From contig NZ_CP082787.1 of the NCBI RefSeq assembly GCF_021462285.1, positions 1,488,001-1,552,000 of the forward strand: a stretch of DNA of 64,000 nucleotides, written 5' to 3'. Below the pieces are notes generated by a model. The model was not told the origin of the DNA. It ran no database searches and saw only the letters and a program-made list of their open reading frames with translations. Positions 1-8,167 of the stretch are shown piece after piece. The position numbers and the translations under genes are program-made. Position 1 is the first letter of the stretch. Each line of letters opens with the position of its first letter. This DNA comes from Serratia entomophila. Lineage in GTDB: Bacteria > Pseudomonadota > Gammaproteobacteria > Enterobacterales > Enterobacteriaceae.

Positions 1-1086
1 CAGGTAATGGCCGTGGCGGATAAACTCGGCGATCGCCAGCTGCGGCTGGGTTGCGGTTGAGCCGGTGCCGATATATTTCATGTGCAGCACGCGCTCGAGA
101 TAGCGGCCGGGAGCTATCCAGCCCACGCGCAGGCCGGGCGCCAGCGTTTTGGAAAACGAACTGCACAGCAGCACGCGGCCGTCGTCGTCAAACGCCTTGA
201 TGGTGCGCGGGCGCGGGTAGCGGTAGGCGATATCGCCGTACACGTCGTCTTCGATAATCGCCGCGTCATGGCGCTGCGCCAGCATCAGCAGGCGTTTTTT
301 ATGCGCGTCCGGCATGATGTAACCCAGCGGGTTATTGCAGTTGGGCGTCAACAAAATGGCTTTGATTGGCCACTGTTCCAGCGCCATTTCCAGCGCCTCC
401 AGGCTGACGCCGGTCAGCGGATCGGTGGGAATTTCCAGCGCCTTCATGCCCAGCCCTTTCAGCGTCTGCATGGTGCCGTGAAAGCAGGGGGAATCCACCG
501 CGACGATATCCCCCGGCCGGCAAACCGCCCGCAGCCCGGCGGACAAGGCTTCGTGGCAGCCGGTGGTGACCACCAGCTGGCCGGCGCCTATCCGGCAGCC
601 GGAGTCCAGCAGCAGGCGGGCTATCTGTTCACGCAGCTCCGTGACGCCCTGAATGCTGTCATACAGCAGGCTGCGCAGATCGCCGTGGCGGCCGATATTG
701 CCCAGCGCTTTCAGCAGCGGTTTCAGCGTTGGCTCGTGGATATCCGGCATGCCGCGCCCGAGCTGTATCAGGTCCGCGCGCGGCTTATTGCGGATCAGTT
801 CCAGCACCTGTTCCCACTGCGAAATGTCCACCGGGCGCTGCACCGGCGCGGTGACGGCGGGCAGCGCGGCCTGCGGCCGCCGCGAACGCACGAAGTAGCC
901 TGACTTGGGGCGCGCTTCCACCAGGTGGCTTTCTTCCAGCAGCCGATAGGCCTGCTGCACCGTGCTGATGCTGACGCCGTGCTCCTGGCTCAGGGTGCGC
1001 ACCGAAGGCAGCCGCTCCCCGGCCGGGTAAAGCCCCTGTTCGATGCGTTGGCCGAGAATGGCGGCCAGTCTGGCGTAACGAGTCAT
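1..1086 (-). CDS. MocR-family (GntR-HTH/aminotransferase) regulator, YjiR-like, partial
   Basis: Transcriptional regulator joining an N-terminal GntR winged helix to a PLP-dependent fold-type I aminotransferase domain. The start ATG is complementary to 1084-1086 and the frame stays open to base 1, so about 362 N-terminal residues are present and the C-terminus lies outside the window. The first 75 residues read as a GntR wHTH (LPSVRTLSQEHGVSISTVQQ, then YRLLEESHLVEARPKSGYFV). The motif SSFSKTLAPGLRVGW places the PLP-binding lysine near residue 313. It is divergent from a DUF1127 gene, the same arrangement as yjiR/yjiS in E. coli, which supports a YjiR-like assignment. Its ligand and targets are unknown; autoregulation from the 172-bp divergent region is likely. 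Confidence 0.85.
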   Translation of the reverse strand, partial: MTRYARLAAILGQRIEQGLYPAGERLPSVRTLSQEHGVSISTVQQAYRLLEESHLVEARPKSGYFVRSRRPQAALPAVTAPVQRPVDISQWEQVLELIRNKPRADLIQLGRGMPDIHEPTLKPLLKALGNIGRHGDLRSLLYDSIQGVTELREQIARLLLDSGCRIGAGQLVVTTGCHEALSAGLRAVCRPGDIVAVDSPCFHGTMQTLKGLGMKALEIPTDPLTGVSLEALEMALEQWPIKAILLTPNCNNPLGYIMPDAHKKRLLMLAQRHDAAIIEDDVYGDIAYRYPRPRTIKAFDDDGRVLLCSSFSKTLAPGLRVGWIAPGRYLERVLHMKYIGTGSTATQPQLAIAEFIRHGHYL

Positions 1087-1258
1087 ACAGATGCCCAAAG
1101 TCAGAGTGAATGGGAAAAAATCGGTACAGATGCAGATAAATTAGACCATTCAGATAGGTGGAGACAGCTTTTGTATGGAAAAAATATCGTCTGCGTGAAT
1201 CTGTATTGTTTTTCCCTCGCGCCGCATCATGGTTTTTACAGCCAAACCTGAGGAGAGC

Positions 1259-1450
1259 ATGATGAGCGTTTTGTCCCTTGTTAAAGCCCCGGCGGCGCGG
1301 CGGCGGCTGTTGTCCCGCTGGCGGCTGTACCTGCTGCGCCACCGCACGCGCAAGGCGCTGTTGCAGCTGGACGAGGCCCGGCTGACGGATATTGGCCTGA
1401 CGCGCGCGCAAGCGGTGCGCGAAGGCTGTAAACCCTTCTGGAAGGAGTAA
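1259..1450 (+). CDS. DUF1127 small protein (YjiS-like)
   Basis: Small basic protein of 63 residues. The C-terminal half carries the DUF1127 signature: a run of arginines, then LLQLDEARLTDIGLTRAQA. I chose the ATG at 1259 because GAGGAG lies just upstream; an ATG at 1262 is equally possible, and the upstream ATG at 1229 has no ribosome-binding site. DUF1127 proteins are arginine-rich; some are involved in RNA turnover, phosphate or stress responses in alphaproteobacteria, but no function is established for the YjiS type. It is divergent from the MocR gene and only 9 bp ahead of the GST gene, so it is probably the first gene of a two-gene operon. Confidence 0.8.
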   Translation: MMSVLSLVKAPAARRRLLSRWRLYLLRHRTRKALLQLDEARLTDIGLTRAQAVREGCKPFWKE

Positions 1451-1459
1451 GGAGAACGC

Positions 1460-2083
1460 ATGCTGAAGCTATTGGGCAAGGCCTCGTCAATAAACGTGCG
1501 CAAGGTGTTGTGGACCGGCCATGAGTTGGGGCTGCCGCTGCAGCGGGAAGACTGGGGCAGCGGTTTCCGCTCCACGCAGCAGCCGGAGTTTCTGGCGCTG
1601 AATCCCAACGGGCTGGTGCCGGTGCTGATCGACGGCGAACGGGTGCTGTGGGAGTCCAACACCATCTGCCGTTATCTGGCCGGGCGGGAAGGGCGCCATG
1701 ACCTGTTGCCGCAGGCGCCCGGTGCGCGCGCGGCGGTAGAGATGTGGATGGACTGGCAGGCTACCGATCTGAACAATGCCTGGCGTTACGTGTTTATGTC
1801 GCGGGTGCGTCAGGATGCGGCGTATCAGGATGCCGCTCGCCTGGCGGCGGCGGAGCGGGAGTGGAACCGGCTGATGGGGCTGCTGGAACACCAGCTGGCG
1901 GGCGGCGGCCCCTATGTCGCCGGCGAGGCTTTTACCCTGGCCGACGTGGTGCTGGGGCTGTCGCTGAACCGCTGGCTGATGACGCCGTTTACCCGCCCGG
2001 ATTACCCGGCGTTGGGCGGCTATCTGCAGCGTTTGCAGCAGCGGCCCGGTTTTAGGTTGCATGGCGCCAATGGTTTGCCCTGA
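1460..2083 (+). CDS. Glutathione S-transferase family protein
   Basis: Cytosolic GST-like protein of 207 residues. The N-terminal thioredoxin-like domain has a serine-containing SSINVRKV segment where the catalytic Ser/Cys usually lies, NPNGLVPVLIDG around residues 53-64 with the cis-proline, and WESNTICRYL around 70-79 with the glutathione-binding Glu-Ser pair. The C-terminal alpha-helical domain is complete. The start has a strong AAGGAG eight bases upstream. It follows the DUF1127 gene closely and ends before a strong terminator, so the two form one transcription unit facing the MocR regulator. The substrate cannot be told from sequence. Confidence 0.85.
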   Translation: MLKLLGKASSINVRKVLWTGHELGLPLQREDWGSGFRSTQQPEFLALNPNGLVPVLIDGERVLWESNTICRYLAGREGRHDLLPQAPGARAAVEMWMDWQATDLNNAWRYVFMSRVRQDAAYQDAARLAAAEREWNRLMGLLEHQLAGGGPYVAGEAFTLADVVLGLSLNRWLMTPFTRPDYPALGGYLQRLQQRPGFRLHGANGLP

Positions 2084-2112
2084 TTCGAAATAAAACGTTC
2101 ATTTTATCTTGA

Positions 2113-2142
2113 CCGGCCGCATGCGCATGCGGCCGGTTTTTT
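2113..2142 (+). terminator. Rho-independent terminator, perfect palindrome
   Basis: A 24-bp perfect palindrome (half site CCGGCCGCATGC) is followed by six T. It ends the DUF1127-GST unit, 29 bases after the GST stop codon. Confidence 0.9.
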
Positions 2143-2309
2143 GTTGCAGCCTGCTCTGCACAGTTTCATGAACGTCATCACGAATATCAGTTTTATTTTT
2201 CATTCTTCTTGTTATTGAAATTTATATTCCATATAAAACCATATCAGACGGTGCGTTTCATTTAACGAAGCGCCGCCGCATTCAGGATAATCGGCAACGG
2301 GAGAAGGTG

Positions 2310-3440
2310 ATGAAACAGGTACGGGTTGGGTTAATCGGCACCGGCTATATCGGGCGTTGTCACGCCATCGCTTATGCGCAGGCCGCCACGGTGTTTCCGC
2401 TGAAGGGGGAACTGGTGTTGGAGATGCTGGCGGAGGTGACGCCGGAGCTGGCGGCGCAGCGTGCGGCCGAATTCGGCTTTGCGCGTTCGACCGGCGACTG
2501 GCGGCAGCTGGTGGCCGACCCGGCCATTGATGTGGTGGATATTTGCGCCCCGAACTTCCTGCATAAAGAGATGGCGCTGGAGGCGATCCGCCACGGCAAA
2601 CACGTCTATTCCGAAAAACCGCTGGCGCTGGACGCCGCCGACGCGGCGGAAATGGTGCAAGCCGCCCGCGCCAAAGGGGTCAAGACGCTGGTGGGCTTCA
2701 ACTATATGAAAAACCCTACCAGCCAGCTGGCACGCGAAATTATCGCCAACGGCGAGATTGGCGAGGTGGTGCACTTTTACGGCACCCACAACGAAGACTA
2801 TCTGGCCGATCCGCGCACGCCTATCGACTGGCACTGCCGCAAGGCCAGCGCCGGGTTGGGGGCGTTGGGCGATCTGGCGGCGCACATCGTCAATATGGCG
2901 CATTACCTGGTGGGGGATATCGTGGCGGTGTCCGGCGATATGCAGACCGTCATCAAACAGCGCCCGGATGCCAAAGACCCAACGCGGATGCACCCGGTGG
3001 AAAACGAAGATCAGGCCAGCGCGCTGGTGCGCTTCGCCGGCGGGGCGATGGGCACTCTCGAAACCTCGCGCATCGCCTGTGGGCGCAAGATGGGGCTGAC
3101 CTACGTGGTCACCGGCACCAAGGGCACGCTCAGCTATACCCAGGAGCGCATGGCCGAGCTGAAGCTGTACCGGCATGATGAGCCGGCGGAGCGGCAGGGG
3201 TTCAAAACGCTGCTGGTGGGGCCGAAGCACCCGGACTACGCCGCGTTTTGCATCAGCGCCGGACACGGTATCGGCTTTAACGATCAGAAGACGGTGGAGA
3301 TCCGCGATCTGGTCAACGGCATCGCCGCCGGCGACCGCATGTGGCCGGATTTCGAAGAGGGCTGGAAGGTGTCTTGCGTGCTGGACGCGATCGCGGCTTC
3401 CGCAGAGCAGCGCCGCTGGCTGGAGATCAACCGCGACTAG
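2310..3440 (+). CDS. Gfo/Idh/MocA family NAD(P)-dependent oxidoreductase
   Basis: Sugar or cyclitol dehydrogenase of 376 residues. The N-terminal Rossmann domain begins with GLIGTGYIGRCHAIAY. The family motif SEKPLALD near residue 98 holds the conserved lysine, and GDLAAHIVNMAHYLVG near 190-205 contains the D-x3-H catalytic pair. I chose the ATG at 2310, with GGGAGAAGG starting at 2299; a GTG lies one codon upstream. It stands alone, with a 167-bp AT-rich leader and a convergent neighbour downstream. The substrate could be an inositol or a sugar; the family is too diverse to decide. Confidence 0.85.
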   Translation: MKQVRVGLIGTGYIGRCHAIAYAQAATVFPLKGELVLEMLAEVTPELAAQRAAEFGFARSTGDWRQLVADPAIDVVDICAPNFLHKEMALEAIRHGKHVYSEKPLALDAADAAEMVQAARAKGVKTLVGFNYMKNPTSQLAREIIANGEIGEVVHFYGTHNEDYLADPRTPIDWHCRKASAGLGALGDLAAHIVNMAHYLVGDIVAVSGDMQTVIKQRPDAKDPTRMHPVENEDQASALVRFAGGAMGTLETSRIACGRKMGLTYVVTGTKGTLSYTQERMAELKLYRHDEPAERQGFKTLLVGPKHPDYAAFCISAGHGIGFNDQKTVEIRDLVNGIAAGDRMWPDFEEGWKVSCVLDAIAASAEQRRWLEINRD

Positions 3441-3450
3441 CTCTGCGGCA

Positions 3451-3488
3451 TGGCGCTCTCCCGCGGGAAAGGAAAGCGCCATTAATTT
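3451..3488 (+). terminator. Possible weak terminator after the Gfo/Idh gene
   Basis: TGGCGCT at 3451-3457 pairs with AGCGCCA at 3475-3481, with a 17-base loop and then TTAATTT. The stem is short and the U-run is interrupted, so this is tentative. Confidence 0.35.
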
Positions 3489-3534
3489 ACTCATTTATTA
3501 TGTTGTTAACTTAATAACCTAATAACGTATTAAC

Positions 3535-5406
3535 TTAAAACGCAAAGCACGAGCAGCCGAAGGCGCCCCAGAAGGCGTTCTCGTCCGAGACCGGGATGCT
3601 CGAGCGGCGAGCGACGTCGTGCTGATGCGCATGCACGCCGCAGGGGCCGCAGCACTGATGGGCCTGGCTCAGCACCCCCACCCGGGTCGCCGCCGACGGC
3701 GGTGCGGTGCGGTAATGCCCCGGCACCTGGGTGACCGGCGACCAGTCCGGCAACACCGGTATTGCCGGCGGCGCCAGCGGCGAGAAGCTGCCGGCGGCGT
3801 AAACCACCTTGCCGTCCACCAGCGTCATCACCGATTCAATCCCCTTGATTTGCTCTTCCGGCACGCTGAAGTAGTCCTGCGACAGCACCGCCAGATCGGC
3901 CAACTGGCCAACCTTGATCTGGCCCTTTTTGCCCTGCTCGGTGGAAAACCAGGCGCTGCCCTGAGTCCACAGCATCAGCGCGGTCTCGCGGTCCAGCCGG
4001 GCGCTTTCGTCGTACATCGCCATGCCGCCGACGGTGCGGCCGGAAACCAGCCAATACAGCGCGGTCCAGGGGTTGTAGCTGGCGACGCGCGTGGCGTCGG
4101 TGCCCAGCCCGACCGGCAGATCGGCCGCCAGCATTTTCGCCACCGGCGGCGTCTGTTTGGTGGCTTCCAGGCCGTAGCGCTCGGCAAAATATTCCCCCTG
4201 AAACGCCATGCGGTGCTGTACCGCAATGCCGCCGCCGAGGGCTTTGACGCGCTCGATGTTGCGCTCGGAAATGGTCTCCGCATGGTCGAAGATCCAGTGC
4301 AGGCCGTTGAACGGGATATCGCGGTTTACCTTCTCGAATACGTCGAGCATGCGGCTGATGGATTCATCGTAGGTGGCGTGCAGGCGGAACGGCCAGCGGT
4401 GTTCGACCAGATGACGCACCACCCGTTCCAGCTCGTCTTCGGTGCCCGCCGGCAGGTCCGGGCGCGGCTGCAGGAAGTCTTCGAAGTCGGCGGCGGAGAA
4501 CACCAGCATCTCGCCGGCGCCGTTGTGGCGATAGAAGTCGGTGCCCTGGCCGGGTTTGAGCATGTCGGTCCACAGCTGGAAATCTTCCAGCTCTTGCTTC
4601 GGCCGCTGGGTGAACAGGTTATAGGCGATGCGAATGGTCAGTTGCCGTTTCTCATGCAGTTCGGCGATCACCTGATAATCTTCGGGGTAGTTCTGGAAGC
4701 CGCCGCCGGCGTCGATGGCGCTGGTCAGGCCGAGGCGATTCAGCTCGCGCATGAACTGGCGCGTGGAGTTGACCTGCTGTTCCAACGGCAGCTTTGGCCC
4801 TTTCGCCAGCGTGGCGTACAGGATCATGGCGTTAGGCTTGGCGATCAGCATCCCGGTCGGGTTGCCGTTGGCGTCGCGCTGGATCTCGCCGCCCGGCGGG
4901 TTCGGCGTGTCCTTGGTGTAGCCAACCACCTTCAACGCCGCGCGGTTGAGCAGCGCGCGATCGTACAGATGCAGGATAAACACCGGCGTGTCCGGCGCCG
5001 CCTGGTTGATCTCTTCCAGCGTCGGCATACGGCGTTCGGCGAACTGGAATTCGGTCCAGCCGCCCACCACCCGCACCCACTGCGGGCTGGGCGTGCGCAA
5101 TGCCTGTTCCTTCAGCATGCGCAGCGCGTCGGCCAGCGACGGCACGCCCTCCCAGCGCAGCTCCAGATTGTAATTCAGGCCGCCGCGGATCAGGTGCAGG
5201 TGCGAATCGTTGAGGCCCGGAACGGCGGTATGGCCGTGCAGATCGATAATTTGCGTTTCCGGCCCGGCGTGCTGCATGACTTCGCTCTCGCTGCCGACGG
5301 CCAGAAACTTGCCGTCTTTGATGGCCACCGCCTGCGCGAGGGGGTTTTGGCGATCGACGGTGTGAAATTTACCTTTGGTGATGATCAATGAAGCGTTGTT
5401 GCTCAT
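3535..5406 (-). CDS. Amidohydrolase family protein (YtcJ-like) with Cys/His-rich tail
   Basis: Metal-dependent amidohydrolase of 623 residues. After a short beta-sandwich segment, AVPGLNDSHLHL near residue 70 supplies the HxH metal ligands. A later metal histidine lies in LHWIFDHAE, and the catalytic aspartate is in GLGTDATRV. The C-terminal beta-sandwich ends normally, then continues into a tail with a CCGPCG cluster, several histidines and a final FWGAFGCSCFAF, which looks suited to binding an extra metal. It is the last gene of a LysR-controlled operon: cysteine hydrolase, monooxygenase-membrane protein, amidohydrolase. The physiological substrate is unknown; an amide, carbamate or cyclic imide is plausible. 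Confidence 0.85.
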   Translation of the reverse strand: MSNNASLIITKGKFHTVDRQNPLAQAVAIKDGKFLAVGSESEVMQHAGPETQIIDLHGHTAVPGLNDSHLHLIRGGLNYNLELRWEGVPSLADALRMLKEQALRTPSPQWVRVVGGWTEFQFAERRMPTLEEINQAAPDTPVFILHLYDRALLNRAALKVVGYTKDTPNPPGGEIQRDANGNPTGMLIAKPNAMILYATLAKGPKLPLEQQVNSTRQFMRELNRLGLTSAIDAGGGFQNYPEDYQVIAELHEKRQLTIRIAYNLFTQRPKQELEDFQLWTDMLKPGQGTDFYRHNGAGEMLVFSAADFEDFLQPRPDLPAGTEDELERVVRHLVEHRWPFRLHATYDESISRMLDVFEKVNRDIPFNGLHWIFDHAETISERNIERVKALGGGIAVQHRMAFQGEYFAERYGLEATKQTPPVAKMLAADLPVGLGTDATRVASYNPWTALYWLVSGRTVGGMAMYDESARLDRETALMLWTQGSAWFSTEQGKKGQIKVGQLADLAVLSQDYFSVPEEQIKGIESVMTLVDGKVVYAAGSFSPLAPPAIPVLPDWSPVTQVPGHYRTAPPSAATRVGVLSQAHQCCGPCGVHAHQHDVARRSSIPVSDENAFWGAFGCSCFAF

Positions 5407-5427
5407 AACATTCTCCCGGCAGGCCGC

Positions 5428-5973
5428 CTAGCGGCGGGTAAGCCATTGATGAAAAACGCGAGTCACTATTGGCATCCAGAGGAACACCACCAGCGCGACC
5501 ACGGTGGCGTCATTGAGAAAATGGCCGCGCAGCGTGCCGTTCAGCTGCGGTAGCAGCAGCCCCCAGAACCAGGGCACCAGGTTGGTGGACGGGAAGATCA
5601 CCAGCAGGGTGATGACAAACTGCTTCCATTTGGCGGGCTGGCGCACGCTGGGGCTGGGCGGGGTAAACCAAAACTCCGCGCCGGGGCGGATTTCGATGCG
5701 GTCATTCTCCAGCAGCAGCGGCGTCACTTCCTCGATGTACTTTTTACGCAGCGGCGAGTTGATCCACAGATACAGGTTATCGAGGCTGTCGAAACGCACC
5801 AGCACCGTATAGGCCTGTTCTTCGCCGGAAGGGCGGATCACGTTAACGCCGAGGTGGCCGGCGAAGGCGGCGGCCTCCGGCATGATGCGGTTCAGCCAGG
5901 CCTCGTAGGCCGGTTCCTGGCCCGGCGCCAGGCGGTGGGTGATGACCAGGGTAACGTGCTGCGGGTGGGCCAT
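5428..5973 (-). CDS. Antibiotic-biosynthesis-monooxygenase domain fused to membrane segments
   Basis: 181 residues in two parts. Residues 1-100 form an ABM-type dimeric ferredoxin-like fold (VTLVITHRLAPGQEPAYEAW, then FDSLDNLYLWINSPLRKKYI). Residues 115-140 and 155-175 are hydrophobic and predicted to cross the inner membrane. ABM domains oxidise aromatic or quinone-like compounds without a prosthetic group, or act as dimeric scaffolds; fusion to a membrane anchor is known for uncharacterised enterobacterial proteins. It lies between the cysteine hydrolase and the amidohydrolase with gaps of 45 and 21 bp. Activity is inferred from fold only. Confidence 0.7.
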   Translation of the reverse strand: MAHPQHVTLVITHRLAPGQEPAYEAWLNRIMPEAAAFAGHLGVNVIRPSGEEQAYTVLVRFDSLDNLYLWINSPLRKKYIEEVTPLLLENDRIEIRPGAEFWFTPPSPSVRQPAKWKQFVITLLVIFPSTNLVPWFWGLLLPQLNGTLRGHFLNDATVVALVVFLWMPIVTRVFHQWLTRR

Positions 5974-6018
5974 AGAGCCGGCTCCTGAAATAACCCCGGC
6001 GCGAGGCCGGGGCAGGGA

Positions 6019-6663
6019 TCACTTGACGGTGCGCGCCTGGGCGTGGTGCACCATGGTGTAAGCGTAGTCGACGCCCATGCCGTAAGCGCCGCTGTGTTCG
6101 CGCACCAGCGCCATCACCGCGTCGTAGGTGTCCTTGCGCGCCCAGTCGCGTTGGTATTCCAGCAACACCTGCTGCCAGGTCACCGGAACGGCACCGGCCT
6201 GCACCATGCGATCGATCGCGCGTTCGTGCGCGTCGGCCGAGGTACCGCCGGAGGTGTCGGTAACCACGTAAACCTCATAGCCGGCCTCCAGCGCCATCAG
6301 CGCCGGAAAGGTCAGGCACACTTCGGTCCACAGCGCGGAAATCACCAGCTTTTTACGGCCGGTGGCCTCAACGGCCTTAACGAAGGCGGCATCTTCCCAG
6401 GAGTTCATCGAGGTACGTTCAATCGGGGTGATTTCAGGGTGGACCGCCAGCAATTCCGGCCAGATATAGCCGCTGAAGCTTTCGGTTTCGACCGAGGTGA
6501 AAAGGGTGGGGACGTTAAAAATCTTGCCGGCTTTCGCCAAACCGACGACGTTGTTTTTCAGCTGCTGACGATCAATATTAGCCACGCCAAAAGACATTTG
6601 CGGCTGATGGTCAATAAAAATCAGTGCGGAATTGTCTTTATCAAGTAATTGAAACTTAGACAT
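6019..6663 (-). CDS. Isochorismatase-like cysteine hydrolase (YcaC-related)
   Basis: 214-residue member of the isochorismatase/nicotinamidase superfamily. Asp18 in ALIFIDHQ and Cys116 in LWTEVCLTFPA match the catalytic Asp and Cys; the usual lysine region reads IERTSMNSWED with Arg, as in YcaC. The cis-peptide-rich loop before the cysteine and VYVVTDTSGG are typical of the YcaC group. It is the first gene of the operon and starts 140 bp from the divergent LysR gene, so it is the most likely direct target. The enzyme probably hydrolyses an amide or imine; the substrate is unknown. Confidence 0.8.
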   Translation of the reverse strand: MSKFQLLDKDNSALIFIDHQPQMSFGVANIDRQQLKNNVVGLAKAGKIFNVPTLFTSVETESFSGYIWPELLAVHPEITPIERTSMNSWEDAAFVKAVEATGRKKLVISALWTEVCLTFPALMALEAGYEVYVVTDTSGGTSADAHERAIDRMVQAGAVPVTWQQVLLEYQRDWARKDTYDAVMALVREHSGAYGMGVDYAYTMVHHAQARTVK

Positions 6664-6803
6664 AATTTACCTTCCCAGTGGTGTTTCGGTTTAACATCTG
6701 ATGAGTGTGACGCCGATAAAACGCATGGTAGGCAGAGGGCGATTTCAAAGATACCGCAGAATTTTTGCCGACTTGTTGAGTTTTTTTATACACGGGAGGA
6801 AGC

Positions 6804-7712
6804 ATGAGATTAAACCTCGAAGCGCTGCTGATTTTGGACGCGCTGGACCGGCATGGCTCTTTTGCCGCCGCCGCCGCCGCGTTGTTTAAAACGCCGTCGG
6901 CGCTGAGCTATATGGTGCAAAAGCTGGAGAACGATCTCGACATTCGGCTGCTCGATCGTTCCGGCCATCGGGCGAAATTCACCGACACCGGCAAGCTGAT
7001 GCTGGACAAAGGCCGGGTGTTGCTGCGGGCGGCGCAGGATCTGGAGCAGCAGGCGCGCTACGTGGAGAACGGTTGGGAAAGCGAGATCACGCTGGGCATC
7101 GACGCCTCTTTTCCCTTTACGCGCCTGCTGCCGTTGATTGAGGAGTTTCATCAGCAGCATCACCACACCCGCCTGCGGTTCAGTCATGAAGTGCTGGCGG
7201 GCTCCTGGGAATCGCTGGTGTACGGCTGCGCGGATATTATCATCGGCGCCATTTGTGAACCGCCGTCGCGCGTAGGCTATGCTTTTAGCAGGCTGGGGCA
7301 GTTGGATTACGTGTTCGTCGTCGCGCCTCAGCACCCGCTGGCGGCGGCGGCGGAGCCCGTGCCGAAGGAGGAGATCCGCCGGCACCGGGCGGTGGTGGTG
7401 CGCGATACCTCCCGGGTGAATGCGCCGCAAAACCTCAATATTCTGGAAGAGCAAGATACGCTGACGGTATTCGGCTTTGAGGCCAAGCTGCAGGCGCAGT
7501 TGGCCGGGTTGGGATGCGGGTATCTGCCGCGCTATTTGGCGAAACCCCACCTGGCAAGCGGCAGTCTGGTGGCTAAACGCGTCGAAACGGAACGCAGCGG
7601 AGACGTCGCCTACTTTGGCTGGCGGGAAAGCGCCGGCGGATTGGCGGCAAAATGGTGGCGCGAGCGGTTGCAGCGCTATGCAGACGACGGAGATGTTTAC
7701 CCCGCGGGCTGA
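6804..7712 (+). CDS. LysR-family transcriptional regulator of the hydrolase operon
   Basis: 302 residues. The N-terminal winged helix reads LEALLILDALDRHGSFAAAAAALFKTPSALSYMVQKLE, followed by the long linker helix and a substrate-binding domain from about residue 90. The start has GGGAGGAAGC in front. It is transcribed away from the three-gene operon at 3535-6663, the usual LysR arrangement, so it probably activates that operon in response to a pathway substrate or product. A 46-base gap separates its stop from the TolA-like lipoprotein gene, which may or may not share its transcript. Confidence 0.9.
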   Translation: MRLNLEALLILDALDRHGSFAAAAAALFKTPSALSYMVQKLENDLDIRLLDRSGHRAKFTDTGKLMLDKGRVLLRAAQDLEQQARYVENGWESEITLGIDASFPFTRLLPLIEEFHQQHHHTRLRFSHEVLAGSWESLVYGCADIIIGAICEPPSRVGYAFSRLGQLDYVFVVAPQHPLAAAAEPVPKEEIRRHRAVVVRDTSRVNAPQNLNILEEQDTLTVFGFEAKLQAQLAGLGCGYLPRYLAKPHLASGSLVAKRVETERSGDVAYFGWRESAGGLAAKWWRERLQRYADDGDVYPAG

Positions 7713-7758
7713 GGCCGTGCCTGCGGAGCGGACGGACCGCCTACAAGGACATAAGGAC

Positions 7759-8130
7759 ATGGAAATGACTATCCGACTTTTGGCGGCGCTGGCGCCGCTG
7801 TTGTTGGCGGGATGCGGCGCGGCAACCAAGCCGCAGCCCGTTGCGCCGCATGCGGCGGTTCAGGCGGCTGCCGGGCAAAATTACCCGGAGAAAGTGCGCC
7901 TCGCGGTAACGCGCGAATTGCGTTTGCCGGCGGAGCTGAAGTCCAAAAGCTGTTCAATCAGCATTCATCTGCAGCCGGACGGCGCTTTGAAGGATATCAG
8001 GGTGCTGAAGGGGGACCCGCAACTGTGCGCGGCGGCCGGCGAGGCGGTGAAAAAAGCCAAAATGCCGAAGATGGCGAACCCGACCGAGTACCTGCTGTTT
8101 AACGCGGTGGTGCTGGATTTTGTTCCCTGA
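7759..8130 (+). CDS. Lipoprotein with a TolA C-terminal-domain fold
   Basis: 123 residues. A short signal peptide ends in the lipobox LLLAGC, so the protein is lipid-anchored. From about residue 45 the sequence matches TolA domain III (NYPEKVRLAVTRELRLP, then KSCSISIHLQPDGALKDI, GDPQLCAAAGEAVKKAK, VVLDFVP), including the two cysteines that form the domain's disulfide. TolA itself carries this domain on a long periplasmic helix; here it stands alone. I chose the ATG at 7759, behind a second AAGGACAT copy; an ATG at 7765 is also possible. The role is unknown; see the finding on TolA mimicry. Confidence 0.8.
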   Translation: MEMTIRLLAALAPLLLAGCGAATKPQPVAPHAAVQAAAGQNYPEKVRLAVTRELRLPAELKSKSCSISIHLQPDGALKDIRVLKGDPQLCAAAGEAVKKAKMPKMANPTEYLLFNAVVLDFVP

Positions 8131-8140
8131 AACGATTGAA

Positions 8141-8166
8141 CGGGCCTCGGTGACGAGGCCCGTTTT
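8141..8166. terminator. Terminator between convergent genes
   Basis: The stem CGGGCCTCG (8141-8149) pairs with CGAGGCCCG (8154-8162), loop GTGA, then TTTTA. It ends the TolA-like lipoprotein transcript and sits two bases before the stop of the opposing MFS gene. No A-run precedes it, so it probably works mainly in the plus direction. Confidence 0.8.
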
Positions 8167-8167
8167 A

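Noticed and set aside
3619..5391. 590-residue open frame on the plus strand opposite the amidohydrolase
   Set aside because: It is His/Arg/Gln-rich with no family features and mirrors a well-supported gene; long antisense frames are expected in GC-rich DNA.
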